DNA of 64,000 nucleotides from Bradyrhizobium sp. OK095. GTDB lineage: Bacteria > Pseudomonadota > Alphaproteobacteria > Rhizobiales > Xanthobacteraceae. The notes under the pieces are model-generated. The model ran no database searches and was not told where the DNA came from. It saw only the letters and a program-made list of their open reading frames with translations. Position numbers and translations under genes: made by a program. The DNA is taken from assembly GCF_900109945.1 (NCBI RefSeq), contig NZ_FOBX01000006.1, forward strand, positions 62,001 to 126,000, read 5' to 3'. Position 1 is the first letter of the stretch, and every line of letters begins with the position of its first letter. Below are positions 36,089 through 44,927 of this stretch, piece by piece.

Positions 36089-36759
36089 CGTACCCCTCCA
36101 ATTTCTCTCAACGGCGTCGCATATCCCGCGACGAGCTTGACGAAATCGGCCTGTCGCGCGGTTCCGGTCTTTTCAAACAGGCGGCGGACATGCGTCCTGA
36201 TGGTCGTGCCGGCAACACCAAGCGCTGCGGCCACTTCGGGGACGCCGCCGAGCTCGACGATCGCGAGCAGGACGCGCAACTCCATAGGCGTCAATTTGAA
36301 CGCGCTACGCAGTGCTTCCGAACGAGACGGTATCGTCAGCGCCGCCTTGCGAACGAACAAGGCGGCCACGGCGCCGTAGTCGGCACCCGCGCGCCGGCGC
36401 GGGCCTGATGTCAGCGGCAGGACGTGGGCGACGTAGCGCTGGCCGTCCAAGCCGATCATCGGGATTCCGCCGGTGCCAGGGGCCGCGACACCGTGTCGGC
36501 TCGCTGCAAAAACCTGCCGCAATGTCTGGCTGACCGCGGGATCGCAGGCCATCAGGTGGCCACGGATCTCGAGCAGGACGTTGCACGTATCGAGCATGGC
36601 CTGTCCGGCGGTGTTGGCGTGAAGGAGCCGCCCTCCTGCGTCGACAAGGTAGAGGCTGGCGTCGAGCCCATCGAGGATGTCGGCGAACGCGGCGGCGTTC
36701 GCGGCCTCCGGTTCGAGCGTTTGGGCGACAGCGAGCGCGCGGCATGGAACAACGTTCAT
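36085..36759 (-). CDS. Shortened LuxR-family regulator
   Basis: 224 residues. A PAS-like segment (about 25-75, ILDGLDASLYLVDAGGRLLHANTAGQAML) leads to a LuxR helix-turn-helix (155-212, KLTPMELRVLLAIVELGGVPEVAAALG...TIRTHVRRLFEKTGT). Related bradyrhizobial regulators are longer, with about 150 further N-terminal residues, which are absent here. The ATG at 36759 overlaps the MddA stop by 4 bp and its own stop overlaps the next start by 4 bp. It may be a natural short form or an old deletion. Confidence 0.78.
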   Translation of the reverse strand: MNVVPCRALAVAQTLEPEAANAAAFADILDGLDASLYLVDAGGRLLHANTAGQAMLDTCNVLLEIRGHLMACDPAVSQTLRQVFAASRHGVAAPGTGGIPMIGLDGQRYVAHVLPLTSGPRRRAGADYGAVAALFVRKAALTIPSRSEALRSAFKLTPMELRVLLAIVELGGVPEVAAALGVAGTTIRTHVRRLFEKTGTARQADFVKLVAGYATPLREIGGVR

Positions 36760-37535
36760 TGCGGCGCACCAGCGGGGCGAGGGGGTTGGCGCTCGTCCGC
36801 AGGGCGGCGCGTGAAAAGCCGCGGCACCAGCATGGGAACGCGCCGGCGATACTCCTGATAGGTCGCGCCGAACTCGCCGATCAGATCCCGCTCCTCGAAC
36901 TGCAATGCGACCAGGATGTAGGCCGTGTTGGCGAGCGCGAACAGCAGATGGCCGGCGGTCATCTCGGGCGTAGCCCAGAACGCGAGTAGAAAGCCCAGCA
37001 TCAGCGGATGCCGCACGATCTTGTAGAACAGCGGCGTCCTGAAGGATTGACCAGATATCTCGGCGCCGCGCAGCGCGAAGAATGCTTGGCGCAGGCCGAA
37101 CAGATCGAAATGGTCGATCATGTAGGTCGAGGTGAGCGCGATCACCCAGCCGAGCCAATGGACGGCGGTCAGCAACGAGGCCGCGATGCCGCTCGCCTGC
37201 CAGATTGGCGCCGGGATCGGCCGCCACTGCCAGAACAGCAGCAGGAGGATCAGGCTGGAGAGCAGCACATAGGTGCTGCGCTGGCAGGGCGCGGGAAGGA
37301 GTTTTGTCATCCTTCGTTTGAAGGATGGCCGCGCCATGACGCTGTGCTGGACGGCGAATAGGCTCATCAGCAGCAGGTTGACGACGATGGCCTCACCCAA
37401 ATTGGTGGGAGCGCCGACGTCGATCGACTTCGGCACGACATAATTGCCGACGAAACCGAGTGCATAGAGAAATGAAACCGTGAAGACGCCATAGCTCATG
37501 ATGGCGTAGAGCAGGATTGCGAGGCGCGCGAACAT
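36756..37535 (-). CDS. mddA: Methanethiol S-methyltransferase, MddA-like
   Basis: 259 residues, five to six membrane helices. The NnrU/ICMT-like core carries FYKIVRHPLMLGFLLAFWATP and the C-terminal EERDLIGEFGATYQEYRRRVP, which match MddA, the enzyme that methylates methanethiol to dimethylsulfide and is known in Bradyrhizobium. It is first gene of the operon mddA-luxR-qor-hotdog, with 4-bp overlaps. It is divergent from the BTAD-hydrolase gene. Other members of the NnrU-like family have different substrates, so the substrate is probable rather than certain. Confidence 0.8.
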   Translation of the reverse strand: MFARLAILLYAIMSYGVFTVSFLYALGFVGNYVVPKSIDVGAPTNLGEAIVVNLLLMSLFAVQHSVMARPSFKRRMTKLLPAPCQRSTYVLLSSLILLLLFWQWRPIPAPIWQASGIAASLLTAVHWLGWVIALTSTYMIDHFDLFGLRQAFFALRGAEISGQSFRTPLFYKIVRHPLMLGFLLAFWATPEMTAGHLLFALANTAYILVALQFEERDLIGEFGATYQEYRRRVPMLVPRLFTRRPADERQPPRPAGAPQ

Positions 37536-37683
37536 GGTTTTTCCTATTGTGCCTGATACAGCGGTGCCGCATGCAGGTGCCTGAGCCGCCGGCTAGCGAG
37601 CGGGCTCGATCTGGCCCGATCGTACCCGCTGGACCGTCCCCTGCGCGTCCCCCGGGGCGGCCTGCCGGGGAGGAAGGACTTTT

Positions 37684-39252
37684 ATGACGGCTTTCTCGCT
37701 GGGGACGTTCGGGTTCCCGGAGGTCCACGCCGACGGTCGCCAGATCAAGCTGGCCTTACGCAAGGGCCTTGCGCTGCTGGTCTATCTCGCCGAGGCCAAG
37801 GGCGCCGTCGCGCGCGAAATCATGGCCACGCTGCTGTGGCCCGAAACGCCCCGGGAGACCGGCCTCGCGCGATTGCGGCGGCTGCTTCACCGTATCGAGC
37901 TCACACTCGGCCAGCCGGTTTTCGAGACCGACCGCACCAGCTTGCGATGGTCGCCGGACGTCGAATTGCGGATCGACACGCATCTGTTCGAGAGCGCCTG
38001 CGATCGCGGCGAGTTTGAAGAGGCCTGCCGGATCTACAGGGATGACTACCTTGCAGGCTTCGCTCTGGACGAGTGTCGCGAATTCGACGACTGGGCGTTC
38101 TTCCGCCGGGAGGCGCTGCGGGGACGGCTGATGCATGCGCTGGAGCGTCTGGTGCAGGACCGGAATGCCGCCGGCGACCATTTTGCGGCGAGCGCGCATG
38201 CGGGACGTCTGGTCGAGCTCGATCCACTGAGCGAAGTGTACGGCCGGCATCTGATCCGCAGCCTGCTGCTATCAGGCGACCGCAGTGCTGCGGAGCGGCA
38301 TCATGCGGCCCTGACGCAGCGGCTGCGCGATGAGCTTGGGGTCGCGCCGGAGGCCGAGACCGACGCGCTGATGGACGCCGCGGCAGCGCCGCTACGTGAT
38401 GCCGCCCCGGTGACACGCTATGTCAAAGGCGCCGGCGTGCATCTGGCCTACCAGACCTATGGCAGCGGGCCGCTCGATATTTTGGTAATGCCCGGCTTCG
38501 TCTCGCATGTGGAACGCGGCTGGGAGCATCCCGCGAGCCGGACGTTTCTGGCGTCGTTGATGAAGCTCGGACGTCTCATCGTTTTCGATCGCCGCGGCAT
38601 CGGCCTGTCGGACCGCGTCGGATCGGCGCCAGGCATCGACGTCACCGCTGAGGATATCGGCACCGTGCTGCGCGCGGTGGACTCGCGGCGCGTCGTGCTG
38701 TTTGGTGCATCCGAATGCGGGCCGGCCTGCGTCAAGTTTGCAGTCGATGAACCGCGCCGCGTGGCCGGGCTGATTCTGTTTGGCGCGCTGGCAAAAGGCT
38801 GCTGGTCAGAGGACTATCCGCACGCGTTGCGCGCCAGCCAGTATGACGCGTGGAGCAAGCACCTCATCGCGCAATGGGGCGGCCCGGTCGGGATCGAAGC
38901 TTTTGCGCCAAGCCTGGCCAATGATCCCCAGGCGCGCGCGTGGTGGGCAGGGCTGTTGCGCGCGGCCTCCAGTCCCGGCGGCATCTCGGCGGTTCTGGAG
39001 GCGTTCCGCGATGCCGATGTGCGGGATCTCCTGCCGCAGGTGACCGTGCCGACTTTGGTCTTGCACCGGCGGGACGACAAGGCCGTGCGGATCGCGGCCG
39101 GGCGCGATATCGCGAGCCGGATCACCGGTGCGGAGTTCGTCGAGCTCGACGGCAGTGATCACTGGTTCTTTGCCGGCGATCAGCAGCCGGTGCTGGAGGC
39201 GATCAAGCAATTCATGAAGGGGTTGCCGCAAGCGAAGCGGTCAGTGCCGTAG
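37684..39252 (+). CDS. BTAD transcriptional-activator domain fused to an alpha/beta hydrolase
   Basis: 522 residues. Residues 1-235 are a winged-helix plus BTAD region (QIKLALRKGLALLVYLAEAKGA, TLLWPETPRETGLARLRRLLHRIE, then TPR-like helices). Residues 245-515 are an alpha/beta hydrolase with Ser343 in GASECGP, Asp464/465 (HRRDDKAV) and His493 (SDHWFF). The normal G-x-S-x-G elbow has Cys in place of the last Gly. Such fusions probably sense a small ester-like ligand and control transcription. It is divergent from mddA with a 148-bp promoter region between. Confidence 0.82.
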   Translation: MTAFSLGTFGFPEVHADGRQIKLALRKGLALLVYLAEAKGAVAREIMATLLWPETPRETGLARLRRLLHRIELTLGQPVFETDRTSLRWSPDVELRIDTHLFESACDRGEFEEACRIYRDDYLAGFALDECREFDDWAFFRREALRGRLMHALERLVQDRNAAGDHFAASAHAGRLVELDPLSEVYGRHLIRSLLLSGDRSAAERHHAALTQRLRDELGVAPEAETDALMDAAAAPLRDAAPVTRYVKGAGVHLAYQTYGSGPLDILVMPGFVSHVERGWEHPASRTFLASLMKLGRLIVFDRRGIGLSDRVGSAPGIDVTAEDIGTVLRAVDSRRVVLFGASECGPACVKFAVDEPRRVAGLILFGALAKGCWSEDYPHALRASQYDAWSKHLIAQWGGPVGIEAFAPSLANDPQARAWWAGLLRAASSPGGISAVLEAFRDADVRDLLPQVTVPTLVLHRRDDKAVRIAAGRDIASRITGAEFVELDGSDHWFFAGDQQPVLEAIKQFMKGLPQAKRSVP

Positions 39253-39315
39253 CCCGGATGAGCGAAGCGATATCCGGGGAACGGTCCCGCATATCGCTTC
39301 GCTCATGCGGGCTAC
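39249..39315. repeat. Palindromic repeat, GTAGCCCGGATGAGCG family
   Basis: GTAGCCCG(G/C)ATGAGCGAAGCGATAT and its inverted copy flank a short loop. It begins at the stop of the BTAD-hydrolase gene (TAG at 39250-39252) and separates two convergent genes, so it may terminate both. Confidence 0.82.
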
Positions 39316-39328
39316 AAGATAAGAGAGC

Positions 39329-39979
39329 TCACACCGCCTCCAGCTGATCCGCCGCGCGCTTCTTCTTCGCCTTCGATTGGCCGAGCAGGGGGCCGGCCGT
39401 CAGCGCTGCCGTATCCGCTACACCAGGGTCGCGCGAGATCATCGCCGCGACGATCGCGCCGTCGATCAACAGCCCGAGCTGGTGCGCAAGCACGACAGGC
39501 TCGCTCGATCCGAGCTCGCCGGCAAGCTTCTCGATATGGCCGAGCACGATCTTCTTGTGCTTCAGTGCGATGTTGCGGAATTGCTTGGCGTCCTTGTCGT
39601 GCTCGCCGACCGCGTTGATGAAGGGGCAGCCGTAGAAGCGCTCTTCCGCAAACCAGCTCTTCAGCGCGGGAAAGATGCGCGTCAGCTTTGCCTGTGCGTC
39701 GCCGCCGCCTTCCTCCATGGCGCCGATGAACCATTCGCGCCATTGCTTGCCCTCGCTCTCCAGCACCGCGTTGACCAGATTGGTCTTGGAGCCGAACAGC
39801 TTGTAGAGCGTGGTCTTCGCGGTGCCGGCTTCCTCGATGATCGCATCGATGCCGGTGGCGTTGATGCCGTTCTTGCAGAACAGATGCGTCGCGGCGCTCA
39901 AGAGGCGCCCGCGCGCGGACTCGTCTTCGCCCGCGCCGGCGTGGGGCGAATTGGATTTTTTCTTCGACGTCTTTGTCAT
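39329..39979 (-). CDS. TetR-family repressor
   Basis: 216 residues. The N-terminal helix-turn-helix spans about residues 25-70 (RLLSAATHLFCKNGINATGI...TAKTTLYKLFGSKTNL). The ligand domain has FYGCPFINAVGEHDKDAKQF, typical of a TetR_C subfamily with a conserved Cys. The tail is lysine-rich. It is divergent from the OsmC-like gene with an operator-like palindrome at 40178-40191. It probably controls the OsmC, acyl-CoA dehydrogenase-like and rhodanese genes. Confidence 0.88.
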   Translation of the reverse strand: MTKTSKKKSNSPHAGAGEDESARGRLLSAATHLFCKNGINATGIDAIIEEAGTAKTTLYKLFGSKTNLVNAVLESEGKQWREWFIGAMEEGGGDAQAKLTRIFPALKSWFAEERFYGCPFINAVGEHDKDAKQFRNIALKHKKIVLGHIEKLAGELGSSEPVVLAHQLGLLIDGAIVAAMISRDPGVADTAALTAGPLLGQSKAKKKRAADQLEAV

Positions 39980-40177
39980 GGTGGTGAACTTACCCGCAGC
40001 CGCGCCGCATCAGCAAGCCGCATCTGTTCCGCGCCGAAAAGATTCGCAAGGGACAACGCATCTGCATCGCCTTTGAGCAAGCGGCGGCTGATCAATCCGC
40101 AGGCAGCGCCGGCTAAGCGGCTCCAATGCCTCGCCTTTTGTTTTTCGTCTCCTCTGGCACGCTCCGTGCAAGGAAAC

Positions 40178-40191
40178 AGACCGTTCGGTAT
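40178..40191. promoter_or_regulatory. Candidate TetR operator
   Basis: AGACCG-TT-CGGTAT is a near-perfect 14-bp dyad (one mismatch) 34 bp upstream of the OsmC-like start, and resembles the AGACC/GGTCT half-sites of several TetR repressors. Confidence 0.42.
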
Positions 40192-40225
40192 CCTGCCGGA
40201 TTCCACGGCTGCCAGGGAGAAAATG

Positions 40226-40768
40226 ATGACTGCCGTCGTTCAAAAGATAGTGCTGACGGGTTGCCTCGCGCCCATCGACAAGAATGGCCTCGAGCAACTG
40301 ATCGCCAACGGCAAGGCCAATCCGAAGGTCATCAAGACCTTGAAATGCAAGACGGTCGCGGAAGGGAAATTCCGCCACGCCAACTACATCCGCAATTTGC
40401 AGCCCTACATCGTCGACGAGCCGCCGGGCCTGCTGGGCGACGACACTGCGCCAAACCCGTCGGAAGCCTCGCTGGCCGCGCTCGGCTCGTGCCTTGCGGT
40501 CGGCCTGCACGCCAATGCCGTGCATCGCGGCTGGATCGTCAACAAGCTCGAGCTCGAGCTCGAAGGCGACCTCAACATCACCGCGGTCTGGGGCACTGGC
40601 GATGTCTCCGACAAGCCCGTTGGATTTACCGACGTCCGCGTCAAGGTCGACATGGAATGCGAGGGCATCTCGCAGGACGAGATCAACGCGCTGGTCACCC
40701 ATGTGAAGCAATGGTCGCCGGTCGCCAACACGTTTACCCGCCCGGTCAATCTCGAGGTCGGCATCTAG
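40226..40768 (+). CDS. OsmC-family protein lacking the second cysteine
   Basis: 180 residues from the second ATG of an ATGATG pair, which has AGGGAG 6 nt upstream. The fold is OsmC/Ohr-like: NPSEASLAALGSCLAVGLHANAVHRGWIVNKLELELEG. The first cysteine (Cys89) is kept; the second conserved site reads KQWSPVANTF, with Ser164 where the resolving Cys is expected. It may therefore bind or detoxify thiol-reactive compounds rather than act as a normal two-cysteine peroxidase. It starts the group OsmC, acyl-CoA dehydrogenase-like and rhodanese. Confidence 0.83.
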   Translation: MTAVVQKIVLTGCLAPIDKNGLEQLIANGKANPKVIKTLKCKTVAEGKFRHANYIRNLQPYIVDEPPGLLGDDTAPNPSEASLAALGSCLAVGLHANAVHRGWIVNKLELELEGDLNITAVWGTGDVSDKPVGFTDVRVKVDMECEGISQDEINALVTHVKQWSPVANTFTRPVNLEVGI

Positions 40769-40803
40769 TAGACGACAACCAGGACAAGGTGCGGGAGACG
40801 ATC

Positions 40804-41916
40804 ATGGGTTCACTGGCTTTATCACGGGCCGACATTTTGGATCAGCCCGCACCGTCCATTGCCGGCGAGGTGGCGCGGATTGCGAAGGAGCAGCTCGCGC
40901 CGCTCGCCGCCGGCATCGACGAGGGATCGGTCTATCCGGTCGAGGTGTTGCGCGCGTTCGGCACGGTCGGGGCGTGGGGCAGTCACGTGCCCCACGAAGG
41001 GCCGGCCGATCTGCGCTGCGCCATCCAGGCGATGGCGGCGATCGGCGAGGTCTGCGGGGCGACAGCCTTCATGGCGTGGTGCCAGAACACGCTGGTCTGG
41101 TACGCCGCCAACTCCACCAACATGAAACTCGCAAAGCGCTTCGGCGATGCCTTCTCGACTGGTCGCGTGCTCGGCGGCACCGGGCTCTCCAATCCCATGA
41201 AGAGCTTTTTCGGCATCGAGAAGCTGAAGCTGAAAGGGCGCAAGGTCGAGGGCGGCTATGTCGTGCGCGGTGCGCTGCCCTGGGTCTCCAATCTCGGGCC
41301 CGGCCATTACTTTGGCACCATCTTCGAAAGGGAGGACGAGCCGGGCACCGTCATGTTTCTCGCCGACTGCTCGGACCCTTCGATCACGCTGACGCCGTGC
41401 AAGCCGTTCCTCGCGATGGACGGCACCGGCACTTATGGCGTGCAGTTCCGCGATGTCTTCGTACCGGACGAGCTGATCCTGGCCGATCCCGCCGGTCCCT
41501 TCGTCAAGAAGATCCGCGCCGGCTTCATCCTGCTCCAGGCCGGCATGGCGCTCGGCGTCATCCGGGACTGCATCAACATCATGGACGAGGTCGACAATCC
41601 CCTCGGCCACATCAACCGCTATCTGCCGCAGCAGCCGGTGCATTTCCGCGATCTCGCCGCCGAGCTCGAGACGGAGACGATGGCGCTGGCGCGCGATCCC
41701 TACAACGAGGAGGAGACCTACTGGCGCAAGGTGATTGCGCTCAGGCTTCGCGCCGGCGAGGCCAGTGTCGCGGCGGCGCATGCGGCGATGCTGCATTGTG
41801 GCGCGCGCGGCTATCTCAAAAGCCACCGCGCGCAGCGGCGCCTGCGCGAGGCCTATTTCGTCGCGATCGTCACGCCGGCCACCAAGCAGCTGCGCAAGAT
41901 GCTCGCCGATTCCTGA
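40804..41916 (+). CDS. Acyl-CoA dehydrogenase-fold flavoprotein
   Basis: 370 residues, 35 bp after the OsmC-like gene. It has the acyl-CoA dehydrogenase layout: N-terminal helical domain, central beta domain (GGTGLSNPMKSFFG..., YVVRGALPWVSNLGPGHYFGTIF) and C-terminal helices (GFILLQAGMALGVIRDCINIMDE). The catalytic Glu of true dehydrogenases is not evident, and it is shorter than usual. The family also contains DszC/SfnC-like flavin monooxygenases of sulfur compounds, which would fit the sulfur-rich surroundings. Family assignment is good; the reaction is open. Confidence 0.78.
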   Translation: MGSLALSRADILDQPAPSIAGEVARIAKEQLAPLAAGIDEGSVYPVEVLRAFGTVGAWGSHVPHEGPADLRCAIQAMAAIGEVCGATAFMAWCQNTLVWYAANSTNMKLAKRFGDAFSTGRVLGGTGLSNPMKSFFGIEKLKLKGRKVEGGYVVRGALPWVSNLGPGHYFGTIFEREDEPGTVMFLADCSDPSITLTPCKPFLAMDGTGTYGVQFRDVFVPDELILADPAGPFVKKIRAGFILLQAGMALGVIRDCINIMDEVDNPLGHINRYLPQQPVHFRDLAAELETETMALARDPYNEEETYWRKVIALRLRAGEASVAAAHAAMLHCGARGYLKSHRAQRRLREAYFVAIVTPATKQLRKMLADS

Positions 41917-41987
41917 GTTGACCGAGTCCACCCAAGACGAACCTGAGACGCGACCCCGAGACCCCCAACCTCAACGGAGAGGCTGCC

Positions 41988-42866
41988 ATGACTGACGTCC
42001 TGATCACTGCCGTCGAACTCGCCGATCTCTTGAAGAGCGAACCGTGTGTCGTCATCGACACCCGCAATCCCGATGCCTACGCCGCCGGCCACCTTCCGAA
42101 CGCCGTCAACGTGCATGAGATTTTTACGTTCCTTGCGACCTCGACGCCGGAAGGCATGGCCGAGCTGAAGACCAAGTTCGCCGACGCGTTCGGCGGCGCC
42201 GGTCTCTCCGGCAAGGAAACGGCTGTGATCTACGAACAGTCGATGAACTCGGGCTTCGGCCAGTCCTGCCGCGGCTACTACCTGCTCACCATGCTCGGCT
42301 ATCCCAAGATCAAGGTGCTGCATGGCGGTTTTGACGCGTGGTCGGGCGCGGGCTTCCCGGTGACGAAGGACGTGCCGGCGCCGGCAAAGGCCTCCTTCGG
42401 AATCGTGCCTGAAGCGGGCGAGATCCTGATCGACGCCAAGACCATGCTCGGCGCCGTCGGCAAGCCCGGCATCGCCATCCTCGACGTGCGCGATGTCGAC
42501 GAATGGATCGGCGACAGCTCCTCGCCCTATGGCAAGGATTATTGCCCGCGCAAGGGCCGCATCCCTGGCGCGGTGTGGCTGGAATGGTACCGCATGATGA
42601 AGCCGACCGGCGAAGGTCCGCGCTTCAAGTCCAAGGACGAGATTCTTGCGGAGTGCGCCACGGTCGGCATCTCGACCACCACGCCGGTCTATCTCTACTG
42701 CTTCAAGGGCGCGCGCGCCTCGAACACGTTCCTCGCGCTGAAGAACGCCGGCGTGAAGGACGTGCGGATGTATTTCGGCTCCTGGAACGAATGGTCGCGC
42801 GATCCGTCGCTGCCGATCGAGCAGGGGCTGCCGATTGCGTCCGAGGTCACGACCAAGGCGGCGTGA
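41988..42866 (+). CDS. Two-domain rhodanese (sulfurtransferase)
   Basis: 292 residues. Two rhodanese domains: residues 5-130 with a non-catalytic loop (EQSMNSGFGQSCRGYY) and residues 150-285 with the active loop CFKGARAS (Cys238). The interdomain region is normal. It probably transfers sulfane sulfur to a thiophilic acceptor such as cyanide or a protein thiol. It lies 71 bp after the acyl-CoA dehydrogenase-like gene and converges with the sigma54 activator gene (6 bp apart). Confidence 0.88.
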   Translation: MTDVLITAVELADLLKSEPCVVIDTRNPDAYAAGHLPNAVNVHEIFTFLATSTPEGMAELKTKFADAFGGAGLSGKETAVIYEQSMNSGFGQSCRGYYLLTMLGYPKIKVLHGGFDAWSGAGFPVTKDVPAPAKASFGIVPEAGEILIDAKTMLGAVGKPGIAILDVRDVDEWIGDSSSPYGKDYCPRKGRIPGAVWLEWYRMMKPTGEGPRFKSKDEILAECATVGISTTTPVYLYCFKGARASNTFLALKNAGVKDVRMYFGSWNEWSRDPSLPIEQGLPIASEVTTKAA

Positions 42867-42872
42867 TCGCCG

Positions 42873-44801
42873 CTAACCGAGGGCCCGCGGACGGGGCGCG
42901 ATCCCCAGCGCCTTGATCCGCGAGGCCAGCGTGGTCGGCTTGATATCCAGCAATTCGGCCGCGCCGCCGGGGCCGAAGACTTTTCCTGCGCAGGCCTCTA
43001 GCGCGGCGAGAATGTTGGTGCGCTCGTGGTCGCGCATCTCCGCCGACGTCATCACGGCCGGGCGCGCATCGGCCTTTTGCCGCGCCGCGCCGGTCGGAGC
43101 TTGCGCGCCGGAGGAATCGGGCAGGTCGATGCGCAAGCGGCCGTTCTGCGACAGGATCGCGGCGCGCTCGATCACGTTCTGCAATTCGCGAACATTGCCG
43201 GGCCAGTCGTAGCGCGTCAGCCGGCGTGCATCGCCTTCCGAGAGGCGCAAATTCGATTTCAACGCCTTGCCCTCGCGTATCAAAAAATGCTGGGCGAGCA
43301 GGGGAATGTCCTCGCGGCGCTCGCGCAAGGGCACCGTCTCGATCGGGAATACGTTGAGGCGGAAATAGAGGTCCTCGCGAAAGCGGCCGCGCTGCACCTC
43401 CTGCTTGAGGTCGCGATTGGTCGCGGCGATGACTCGGACGTCGACCGCGCGGGTCCGCTCCTGGCCGACGCGCTCGAAATTGCCTTCCTGCAACACGCGC
43501 AGCAGCTTGCCTTGCAATTCGAGCGGGATCTCGCCGACCTCGTCGAGGAACAGCGTGCCGCCATCGGCGAGCTCGAACCGGCCGATGCGGTCGCGCGTCG
43601 CGCCGGTGAAGGCGCCGCGGACATGGCCGAAGAATTCGCTCTCGAACAATTCGCGCGGGATTGCGGCGCAATTGACGCGGATCAGCGGCCGGTCGCTGCG
43701 GGTGGAATCCTCGTGGATGGCGCGCGCGATCAACTCCTTGCCGGTGCCGGACTCGCCGGTGATCATCACCGCCGCAGTGGTCGGCGCCACCAGCTTGACC
43801 TGGCGCAGCGTCTGCTGGACCGCCTCGCTCCCGCCGATGATGCCGCGGGGATTGGTCTCGATTCGGATTTCTTCCTGGAGATAGGCGTTTTCGAGCTCGA
43901 GCCGTTCGCGCAGGCGGTCGACCTCGGTGAGCGCGGCATGCAGCTTCTCGTCGGCCTCGCGGCGCTGGCTGACGTCGCGAAACACGACCACCGCGCCGAC
44001 CACCACGCCGCGGTCGCGGATCGGGGTCGAGGTATATTCGACCCAGGCCGGCGAGCCGTCCTTGCGCCAGAACACTTCGCCGTCGACCTGGTGCACGGCG
44101 CCGTCGCGGAACGCCGCATAGATCGGGCAGTCATGGTTGTGATAGTGCCGGCCATCATGATGGGTGTGATGCATGATCGGGTGGATTTCCTTGCCGACCA
44201 GCTCTTCGGCGGTCCAGCCCAGCATGCGCTCGGCCGCGGGGTTGACGAAGGTGGTCTTTCCTTCCGCGTTGACGCCATAGATGCCTTCACCGGCTGCGCG
44301 CAGGATCAACTGGTTCTCGCGCTCGATGTCCTGGAAGACGCGCTCGACCCGCTGCCAGGTCGAGATGCCGCTGCGCATATGGTCTTCGGCGGCGGCATCG
44401 ACATTGCGGCGGCGGCGCGCTTCGAGATCGGTGAGGGTGAGCTGAACCAGCGTGCGCCCGTCATGGGGCAGGACGCAGCCGGCATATTCCAGCCGGAGAT
44501 TTTGCCCGGTGGCATGGCGGGGATTGAGCGCCGTGGTCCAGTAGGCGCCCTTGTGCAGCACGGCCTGGGTGAAGACGGTGAGGGCCGCGAGCTCGCCGGC
44601 GTGTAGCGTGCTCGCTTTGGTCTGCCGCAACAGGGCGCGGTCGTAGCCGAGCAGGGTGCATGCGGCCGGATTGGCATCGACGATCTGGTCACTGAAGGGG
44701 TCGACCAGGAGTGTGGCTTCGACCGAGGATTCGAATGCCGCGACCCGCGGGTCGATGGCCTGGGCCACAGCGTCGTGGACGAGCATTCGCGTCTGTGCCA
44801 T
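42873..44801 (-). CDS. Sigma54-dependent activator with two PAS domains
   Basis: 642 residues from ATG 44801 (MAQTRMLVHDAVAQAI); a longer frame to 44978 would read through the operator repeats and was rejected. PAS-like domains occupy about 20-130 and 145-270; the second has a His/Cys-rich insert (HHTHHDGRHYHNHDCPIY). The AAA+ domain has Walker A GESGTGKE (about residue 347) and the sigma54-contact loop GAFTGA (about 396). A Fis-type helix-turn-helix ends the chain. It probably activates the divergent transporter-cyanase operon at the -24/-12 promoter. Confidence 0.9.
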   Translation of the reverse strand: MAQTRMLVHDAVAQAIDPRVAAFESSVEATLLVDPFSDQIVDANPAACTLLGYDRALLRQTKASTLHAGELAALTVFTQAVLHKGAYWTTALNPRHATGQNLRLEYAGCVLPHDGRTLVQLTLTDLEARRRRNVDAAAEDHMRSGISTWQRVERVFQDIERENQLILRAAGEGIYGVNAEGKTTFVNPAAERMLGWTAEELVGKEIHPIMHHTHHDGRHYHNHDCPIYAAFRDGAVHQVDGEVFWRKDGSPAWVEYTSTPIRDRGVVVGAVVVFRDVSQRREADEKLHAALTEVDRLRERLELENAYLQEEIRIETNPRGIIGGSEAVQQTLRQVKLVAPTTAAVMITGESGTGKELIARAIHEDSTRSDRPLIRVNCAAIPRELFESEFFGHVRGAFTGATRDRIGRFELADGGTLFLDEVGEIPLELQGKLLRVLQEGNFERVGQERTRAVDVRVIAATNRDLKQEVQRGRFREDLYFRLNVFPIETVPLRERREDIPLLAQHFLIREGKALKSNLRLSEGDARRLTRYDWPGNVRELQNVIERAAILSQNGRLRIDLPDSSGAQAPTGAARQKADARPAVMTSAEMRDHERTNILAALEACAGKVFGPGGAAELLDIKPTTLASRIKALGIAPRPRALG

Positions 44802-44803
44802 TG

Positions 44804-44854
44804 CGAAATCTCGTAATTGAGCTACGAAATCTCGTATATCACGAGTTTTCGTAG
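44804..44854. promoter_or_regulatory. Activator-binding repeats (UAS) of the cyanase operon
   Basis: CGAAATCTCGTA occurs as a direct repeat at 44804-44815 and 44825-44836 (21 bp apart), and an inverted partner (ACGAGTTTTCG) at 44841-44851 forms with the second copy a dyad spanning 44822-44854. It lies about 60 bp upstream of the sigma54 promoter and next to the activator gene start, so autoregulation is likely too. Confidence 0.72.
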
Positions 44855-44912
44855 TCGCCAAGCGTGACCGAAAATGCTGCGTCATCAAGGCGCTGGCCGG
44901 CCGAAAGGGGGG

Positions 44913-44927
44913 TGGCATGCTCTTTGC
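44913..44927 (+). promoter_or_regulatory. Sigma54 (-24/-12) promoter
   Basis: TGGCAT-GCTCT-TTGC matches the consensus TGGCAC-N5-TTGC with one change, and the GG and GC dinucleotides are 10 nt apart as required. The expected transcript start (about 44939) is just upstream of the substrate-binding-protein gene at 44962. Confidence 0.8.

Noticed and set aside
36756..37227. Extension of the LuxR regulator upstream to 37227
   Set aside because: The extra 156 codons are arginine/alanine-rich shadow of the mddA-like gene and do not match the N-terminal domain of LuxR relatives.
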